From: JBBTXG01 sp038062375
GTDB taxonomy: Bacteria > Patescibacteriota > Minisyncoccia > Minisyncoccales > UBA10102
Length of the DNA stretch: 11,916 nucleotides
NCBI GenBank assembly: GCA_038062375.1
Contig: JBBTXG010000004.1
Coordinates: 1-11,916 of the forward strand
Direction of reading: 5' to 3'
Each line of letters begins with the position of its first letter. Within the stretch, counting starts at the first letter, position 1. Made by a program: the position numbers and the translations under genes. The notes under the pieces are model-generated. The model worked only from the letters and a program-made list of their open reading frames with translations. It made no database searches and was not told the origin of the DNA. This document shows, piece after piece, positions 11,716-11,916 of the stretch.

Positions 11716-11916
11716 AGTATCCGCAGTAATGTGGCATTGATATCCATTTCACTTTGCTCTGGACCATGCGCTTGCGCTTAGGTTCAAGGCTCCGCTCGCT
11801 GGCGGTGTATTTTGGAGATAGCTCGAACGGAGTTTGCTCGCCGCGCTTCGCGGGACTCGGGTGGGGGGTGAATAAAATCCGGAGCGGCTCCGCCGCGAAC
11901 CGGACAATTTTCCGCC
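11716..11916. other. GC-rich non-coding end region with short palindromes
   Basis: No convincing gene on either strand. Several short palindromes are visible: GCGCTTGCGC (11768-11777), CCGCGCTTCGCGG (11841-11853) and CGGAGCGGCTCCG (11880-11892). It also holds a third copy of GAACGGAGT (11825-11833), followed by a G-rich run like the one near 8530. The upstream flank of the GGCT gene must hold its promoter, but no clear -35/-10 pair stands out. Confidence 0.6.

Overview
The window looks like a chromosomal segment from a small-genome bacterium, most likely of the Patescibacteria (Candidate Phyla Radiation, Parcubacteria-like). This is an inference from the proteins: a compact RpoD with a Lys/Arg-rich N-terminus, a DnaG-RpoD pair, a membrane-anchored cupredoxin ending in a YHDH-x-NP loop, and several very small conserved-looking proteins. 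TGA, TAA and TAG all act as stops, so the standard bacterial code fits. Apart from a short DUF2795 gene, every gene including the tRNA lies on the minus strand.

Positions 1-5008 are the housekeeping part: tRNA-Asn(GTT); a divergent DUF2795 gene closed by a strong hairpin; then, read in minus-strand order, an unrecognised 249-aa protein, a degenerate metallo-beta-lactamase-fold protein, a membrane cupredoxin, DNA primase (dnaG) and the major sigma factor (rpoD). These five genes are separated by 7-31 bp and may form one operon, with its promoter before position 5770.

Positions 5875-11715 look like accessory DNA made of short minus-strand modules: (i) a 104-aa DUF5678-like protein, a 61-aa protein and an MDR-family quinone oxidoreductase; (ii) a 62-aa protein, a 79-aa protein and a caspase/CHAT-like cysteine protease; (iii) an S66 LD-carboxypeptidase/MccF-like gene broken by a frameshift; (iv) a BrnT/BrnA toxin-antitoxin pair; (v) a Nudix gene that has lost its Nudix box, followed by a HigB/HigA-type toxin-antitoxin pair; (vi) a gamma-glutamylcyclotransferase-fold protein. 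Five copies of a short motif, CCAARAAATTRTGG on the minus strand with at most one mismatch, sit in the five junctions between consecutive modules, always between the end of one module and the start of the next and always in the same orientation. This cassette-like layout is the most interesting structure here. It does not match integron attC core sites.

Several minus-strand genes have a good -10 hexamer ending only 5-6 nt before the ATG (7290, 6961, 5770, 10225), which predicts leaderless or nearly leaderless mRNAs. Obvious Shine-Dalgarno sequences are scarce. The last 200 bp (11716-11916) are GC-rich, non-coding and full of short palindromes.
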